From contig PXRQ01000020.1 in assembly GCA_003022005.1 (NCBI GenBank), positions 1-8,560 on the forward strand: a DNA stretch of 8,560 bases, in the 5' to 3' direction. Every line of letters starts with the position of its first letter. Positions within the stretch are counted from its first letter, which is position 1. The position numbers were made by a program, and so were the translations under genes. This document shows, piece by piece, positions 5,336 to 8,560 of the stretch. The notes under the pieces are model-generated. The model saw nothing but the letters and a program-made list of their open reading frames with translations. It ran no database searches and had not been told where the DNA came from. The stretch comes from Halobacteriales archaeon QS_5_70_15 (GTDB lineage Archaea; Halobacteriota; Halobacteria; Halobacteriales; Haloarculaceae).

Positions 5336-6103
5336 ATGTCCGGCCGGGTGTCACGACGCGCCGTCCTCGCGAGCGCCGGGGGCCTCTCGCCGTCGGGCTG
5401 TCTCGGTCCCGGGATCCCCTCTGGCTCCACCGCGTCCCCCGACGGTGGGCCCGCGGTCTCGTTCGCGGCCGAGGTCGGACGGTCGATCACCGACGACCAC
5501 CCCGCCGCCCTCCGGCTCGCGCTCGCGAACGGGGGCGAGGGGCCGCTGGTGGTCTGCTGGAACGTCTCCGACGGGCAGGGCGGCCCGTTCAACGCCGTCC
5601 GGGGCGTGCAGCGGGACGGTGACGCCGAGGTCGGCCTCTTCCGGCGCGGCGGGAGCGCCGCGCTCTGCGTGCCGGGGGACGGGGGCCCGATACCCGACAC
5701 GCCGGTCGAGGGGTGCTGGTCGCCACCGTGCGAGGGGACCGACCTCCCGTCGCTCCACGGCCGGTTCGAACTCCCCCCGGAGGATCCGGAGCGTGACGAG
5801 TACGTCGTCCTCGACGGACTCGACGGACCGTGTCTGCGACCGGGGACCTACGCCTTCGACGAGGGACGGGCGGGCGTCGGCGCGAGCGTCGCCCGGGGGA
5901 TGGTCGAGGACGCGTCCGTGGAGACCGAGTCCGGGTGGTATCCGCTCGAACGGCACCTGACCCTCTCGATAGCCGAGGACGGGGGCGTCACGGCGTCGGC
6001 CGAGGCGGTCGTGAGGCCACCGGGAACCACGGGGGACGGGGATTCGACGCCCCGGCCGACGCCGAAGCCCGTCGGTGGCACGAACCCGGGACGGCACGGG
6101 TGA
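5336..6103 (+). CDS. Putative Tat-exported lipoprotein of unknown function
   Basis: The N-terminus reads MSGRVSRRAVLASAGG, a twin-arginine signal (R7, R8), followed by a weak lipobox ending in C22 (LSPSGC). Haloarchaeal lipoproteins are commonly exported by Tat and anchored through this Cys, so the mature protein should sit on the outer face of the membrane. The mature part is rich in predicted beta strand (ALRLALANGGEGPLVV at 58-73; HLTLSIAEDGG at 207-217). It carries five further cysteines (74, 111, 127, 132, 166), including GCW at 126-128 and CLRPGTYAFDEG at 166-177, a pattern I associate with small haloarchaeal beta-sandwich lipoproteins, perhaps like BsuPI-type inhibitor folds; this is tentative. 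The Pro/Thr-rich stretch (STPRPTPKP, 237-245) lies at the C-terminus rather than after the lipobox, which is unusual. The next lipoprotein gene follows 45 bp downstream. Confidence 0.75.
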   Translation: MSGRVSRRAVLASAGGLSPSGCLGPGIPSGSTASPDGGPAVSFAAEVGRSITDDHPAALRLALANGGEGPLVVCWNVSDGQGGPFNAVRGVQRDGDAEVGLFRRGGSAALCVPGDGGPIPDTPVEGCWSPPCEGTDLPSLHGRFELPPEDPERDEYVVLDGLDGPCLRPGTYAFDEGRAGVGASVARGMVEDASVETESGWYPLERHLTLSIAEDGGVTASAEAVVRPPGTTGDGDSTPRPTPKPVGGTNPGRHG

Positions 6104-6148
6104 GGTATCGGGGAAGGACCGACCGCCCACCGAACGTAAGGCGAGTGG

Positions 6149-6586
6149 ATGCGCGGTGTCACCCTCGCGGTCTGCCCGTCGGTCCTGTTCGCGGGCTGCG
6201 CGTTCGGCGGTCCCGGATCCGCCCCCACGTCGACGCCCACGCCGACCCCCGGGTCGTCGGAGGAGTGGACGGTCCGGTACAACCTCACGAACGCGGAGCC
6301 GACCCCAGACGCGGTCACCGTCGGTGCCGTCGACGGCCCCGTCGACTCGTTCGAACTGCGGCTCGACGGCGGTGGGGCCCGAACGATCACTCCGGAGTTC
6401 CCCGCGGTACTCCGCCGAGCCACGGACGGCCGTCTACGCGTTCGAGGACGTCTCAGAACTGACTGTGGCGGGGCTGGAGAGTCGGGCGTCCGGGCGGCGG
6501 GGCTCGCGCGCTGCGGGAGCGAGGACCGGATGTACTCCGTCGACGTCCTCGTCGGGAGCTGTACCGTCGGACAGAACGGTCGATAG
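6149..6586 (+). CDS. Small lipoprotein, probably carrying two compensating frameshifts
   Basis: The ATG at 6149 is the only possible start, as a stop (TAA) lies four codons upstream. MRGVTLAVCPSVLFAGC is a short lipoprotein signal with a good lipobox (FAGC, C17), followed by a Pro/Thr linker (PTSTPTPTPGSS). The body starts convincingly (EEWTVRYNLTNAEPTPDAV, VDSFELRLDGGGARTITPEF). Between about 6412 and 6480 this frame becomes Arg-rich with poor third-position GC. There the next frame instead reads AEPRTAVYAFEDVSELTVAGLE with good codon use. After about 6485 the first frame again looks coding (SEDRMYSVDVLVGSCTVGQ). One inserted and one missing base would explain this, so the middle 22 or so residues of the continuous frame are probably not the ancestral protein. 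The function is unknown. It is probably transcribed with the upstream lipoprotein gene. Confidence 0.55.
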   Translation: MRGVTLAVCPSVLFAGCAFGGPGSAPTSTPTPTPGSSEEWTVRYNLTNAEPTPDAVTVGAVDGPVDSFELRLDGGGARTITPEFPAVLRRATDGRLRVRGRLRTDCGGAGESGVRAAGLARCGSEDRMYSVDVLVGSCTVGQNGR

Positions 6587-6670
6587 TCTCGACTGGGAAC
6601 GACGCCGGTCGAATCTATCAATACCTCCGTCTGACGGCATACGGCCCGGCGGTCGGGCTCGGCTGTACCG

Positions 6671-6765
6671 GCGGCTGATGCGGACTGTCGTAACGATCTA
6701 CCGGTGCTCGCCGTCCCTCCCCGGGCGATAACCGGTAGAGGACTACAGCAGTCCGTACGAGTCGC
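6671..6765. repeat. 95-bp imperfect palindrome between convergent genes
   Basis: Every pair shares one centre (6718) with no indels. The arms pair at 6671-6676/6760-6765, 6681-6687/6749-6755 (CGGACTG/CAGTCCG), 6690-6692/6744-6746, 6697-6705/6731-6739 (TCTACCGGT/ACCGGTAGA) and 6708-6712/6724-6728, leaving an 11-base loop. I count 30 Watson-Crick and 3 G-T pairs in 42 opposed positions. It occupies most of the gene-free stretch 6587-6806, which otherwise holds nothing I recognise. It could serve as a two-way transcript end for the lipoprotein (+) and SPFH (-) genes, or be a relic of a small inverted-repeat element. Confidence 0.7.
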
Positions 6766-6806
6766 GGTGGCGTTCGACCGCCCGCGGAGCCCCACGAGGC
6801 GACCGG

Positions 6807-7982
6807 CTACTCCGACTCCGACTCCGACTCGGGCTCGCGGTCCCGGTCTATCGCCCGGTCGGGTTCCGGCTCGGGTTCGGGGACGCCCGCGCCGTCGCCG
6901 TTCGTCCCGTCCCCGAGCGCGCCCGCCTCCGCGAGTGCCCCGTCGATGTCGTCGAGACCGAGCATCTCGCGGGTCTCGGCGTTGAACTCCAGGCTCTCCA
7001 TCGACTCGCCGCCGCCGCGCACCTCGCTGCCGGTGAGGTGCTTGCCGTAGCGGCCGACGAGCGAGGTGAGCTCCTGGGGGAGGACGAACGTGGTCGACTC
7101 GCTCTGCCCGATCTCCGCGAGCACGATGTTCGACTGCTTGTCACCCTGTGCGCGCTCGATGGCCGAGCGGCGTTCGCCCTGTGCCTCCAGGATCATGGCG
7201 CGGCGGCGGCGCTCGGCGGCGGTCTGCTGCTCCATCGCCGACTGGACGTCCCGGGAGGGCTTGACCTCGCGGACCTCGACGCTCTCGACGCGGATCCCCC
7301 ACTCGTTGGTCGGGCCGTCGATCTGATTGCGGATGCGACGGTTGATCTCGTCGCGCCGCGAGAGCGTTTCGTCGAGCTCCATGTCCCCGAGCACCGCGCG
7401 CAGCGTCGTCTGAGCGAGGTTGAGCGTCGCCTTGCGGTAGTCGTCGACCTCGAGGAACGCCCGCTCGGCGTCCATCACCCGGATGTAGACGACGGCGTCG
7501 GCCGTGACTGGCGAGTTGTCCCGCGTGATCGCCTCCTGTCTGTCGACGTCCATCGCCTCGGTCCGCATGTCGAACTGGTAGGTCCGCGAGACGAACGGGG
7601 GGACGAAGTGGATGCCCGGCTGGAGGATCCCCTGGAGGTCGCCGAACACGGTCAGCGCGCGCTTCTCGTAGGCCTGGACGATCTCGACGCTGTCGCTGAC
7701 GACGAGCACCGCGAGCGAGAGCAGCACCAGCCCGACGACCGTCGCGGGGTTGATGCTGACGAGCCCGAGGGCGAACCCGAGCACGACGGCGACGCCGAGC
7801 ACGAGAAAGAGCGTGTTCCGCGTCGAGCGGCGCCGTGCCTCGGAGGCCATCGAGGAGTCGTCGCCCTCTACGTCCGGGCCCTCGTCGCGACCGCTTGTCC
7901 CGCCGCTCCGGCCGCCCCCCTCGAACTCCTCGACGAGGCGACCGAGCTGGTAGAAGACGCCGTCGCGGTCGCGGCCTGACAT
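6807..7982 (-). CDS. SPFH/band 7 (stomatin-like) membrane protein
   Basis: The 391-residue product is a stomatin/prohibitin-type protein that probably forms membrane-bound oligomers and organises membrane microdomains (family knowledge). It has a hydrophilic N-terminus (1-52) and two hydrophobic segments (56-74, 79-96). The SPFH domain runs from about 97 to 245 (VQAYEKRALTVFGDL, LQPGIHFVPPF, VTADAVVYIRV, WGIRVESVEVREVKP). A short coiled coil (249-282: EQQTAAERRRRAMILEAQGE, AIERAQGDKQSN) leads to the conserved tail (TTFVLPQELTSLVGRYGKHL, 297-316). It ends in an acidic repetitive tail (PEPEPEP, ESESESE). The coiled coil seems shorter than in related proteins. I chose the ATG at 7982 because of a well-spaced promoter; M45 (MASEARRR) is an alternative start just before the membrane segments. 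No nfeD-like partner gene is adjacent. UvrC lies upstream in the same orientation. Confidence 0.9.
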   Translation of the reverse strand: MSGRDRDGVFYQLGRLVEEFEGGGRSGGTSGRDEGPDVEGDDSSMASEARRRSTRNTLFLVLGVAVVLGFALGLVSINPATVVGLVLLSLAVLVVSDSVEIVQAYEKRALTVFGDLQGILQPGIHFVPPFVSRTYQFDMRTEAMDVDRQEAITRDNSPVTADAVVYIRVMDAERAFLEVDDYRKATLNLAQTTLRAVLGDMELDETLSRRDEINRRIRNQIDGPTNEWGIRVESVEVREVKPSRDVQSAMEQQTAAERRRRAMILEAQGERRSAIERAQGDKQSNIVLAEIGQSESTTFVLPQELTSLVGRYGKHLTGSEVRGGGESMESLEFNAETREMLGLDDIDGALAEAGALGDGTNGDGAGVPEPEPEPDRAIDRDREPESESESE

Positions 7983-8004
7983 ACCACACCTCGGGGGAGG
8001 CGAG

Positions 8005-8012
8005 CCTTAACG
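8005..8012 (-). promoter_or_regulatory. TATA promoter of the SPFH gene
   Basis: On the minus strand CGTTAAGG, with TTAA at 8010-8007, ends 24 bp before the ATG at 7982, the spacing of a leaderless haloarchaeal transcript. It lies in the 83-bp gap after the uvrC stop, so SPFH need not depend on the uvrC transcript. Confidence 0.55.
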
Positions 8013-8065
8013 CTTGTGCGGGAACCGGGGCGGCGACGGCGGGGAACCGTTCGACGGGCCCGGAC

Positions 8066-8560
8066 TCACCCGAGCCGGCTCCGGAGCGTCCCGGCGGTCG
8101 CCTCGCCGACCCCCTCTACGGCCCGGAGTTCGTCGACCGACGCCCCCCGTACGCCCTCGACGCTCCCGAACCGACGGAGGAGCCGCTTCCGCAGCTCGGG
8201 GCCCACCCCGGGCACCTCGTCGAGCGCCGTCCGCACCTCGTCGCGAACCTGCTGGTGGTAGGCGACCGCGAACCGGTGGGCCTCGTCGCGGATCCGCTGG
8301 AGCAGGTGGAGGTGGGCAGCGTCGTCCGGCCAGTCGTGCGTCCCGTCGGGCGTGACCACCAGTTCGCGCTCCTTCGCCAGCGCCACGACCGGGACGTCCC
8401 ACCCGACCTCGTCGAGGGCGCCCATCGCCGCGCCCAGCTGCCCATCGCCGCCGTCGACGAGCAGGAGGTCCGGGTCCGGCCGGTCGTCCCGGCCCTCGAC
8501 GGCCCGTGCCGCCCGCCAGCGGACGAGTTCTCGCATGTTGGCGTAGTCGTCGTTCTCGTC
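8066..8560 (-). CDS. uvrC: UvrC, excinuclease ABC subunit C (C-terminal part, 5' truncated by the window)
   Basis: The frame is open to the right edge, so only the last 164 residues are present. UvrC makes the 3' and 5' incisions around DNA lesions in nucleotide excision repair together with UvrA and UvrB. The visible part starts in the conserved DDYANMREL segment and continues with the RNase H-like nuclease domain: [15 protein letters not shown] at 31-45, where D36 corresponds to a catalytic Asp, and RDEAHRFA at 91-98, where H95 corresponds to the active-site His (by motif comparison with bacterial UvrC). The tandem helix-hairpin-helix DNA-binding domain follows ([18 protein letters not shown], then [17 protein letters not shown]). 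Length and order look normal and the protein ends right after the second hairpin, as in the family. The ATG at 8536 is internal. Confidence 0.95.
   Translation of the reverse strand, partial: DENDDYANMRELVRWRAARAVEGRDDRPDPDLLLVDGGDGQLGAAMGALDEVGWDVPVVALAKERELVVTPDGTHDWPDDAAHLHLLQRIRDEAHRFAVAYHQQVRDEVRTALDEVPGVGPELRKRLLRRFGSVEGVRGASVDELRAVEGVGEATAGTLRSRLG

Noticed and set aside
5848..6795. A 315-codon minus-strand frame opposite the lipoprotein genes and the palindrome
   Set aside because: The translation is rich in Arg, Ser, Thr and Pro with no domain or hydrophobic pattern. It runs through the palindrome and opposite coding frames with lipoprotein signals.
6801..6870. SESESE/EPEPEP coding repeat at the end of the SPFH gene as a simple-sequence anomaly
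   Set aside because: Acidic low-complexity tails are common in haloarchaeal proteins, and the tract is short and in frame.
7038..7979. A 313-codon plus-strand open frame opposite the SPFH gene
   Set aside because: It is an antisense shadow; the minus-strand frame has unmistakable SPFH motifs.

Overview
The window looks like chromosomal DNA from a halophilic archaeon (class Halobacteria). The evidence is GC-rich DNA with strong G/C preference at third codon positions, very acidic proteins, TTAA or TATAA boxes about 25 bp upstream of start codons with almost no leader, a twin-arginine lipoprotein signal, and several protein families I know only from haloarchaea (Hvo_1808-like surface protein, DUF5784, DUF5786). 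I see no integrase, transposase, CRISPR array, tRNA or rRNA.

Layout, left to right. (1) 1-1135 (+): C-terminal part of an Hvo_1808-type surface protein carrying an HExxH...E metallopeptidase signature. (2) 1329-1535 (-): a 68-residue two-CxxC zinc-binding protein, followed by a repeat element. (3) 1592-1838 (-): a short two-helix membrane protein broken by two frameshifts. (4) 1839-2117: non-coding, with an AT-rich palindrome. (5) 2118-3833 (+): a two-gene operon of an atypical SDR protein and a six-helix membrane protein, with stop and start codons touching. (6) 3817-3993 (-): a 58-residue DUF5786 protein whose end overlaps the membrane protein gene, and divergent from it (7) 4114-5115 (+): a DUF5784 protein whose C-terminal half resembles a PD-(D/E)XK nuclease fold. 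(8) 5106-5264: a duplicated repeat related to the one after the zinc-finger gene. (9) 5336-6586 (+): two small lipoproteins, the second probably frameshifted. (10) 6671-6765: a long single-register palindrome between convergent genes. (11) 6807-7982 (-): an SPFH/stomatin membrane protein with an apparently shortened coiled coil. (12) 8066-8560 (-): the C-terminal part of UvrC, the nucleotide excision repair endonuclease, cut by the window edge.

Most genes appear to be singly transcribed from their own leaderless promoters. Only the SDR/membrane pair is clearly an operon. UvrC and SPFH are in the same orientation, but SPFH has its own promoter in the 83-bp gap. I found no complete new multi-gene system. 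The most unusual items are the intergenic structures (95-bp palindrome, stop-codon-associated repeats), two frameshift-damaged small genes, the possible nuclease fold in DUF5784, and the shortened stomatin coiled coil.
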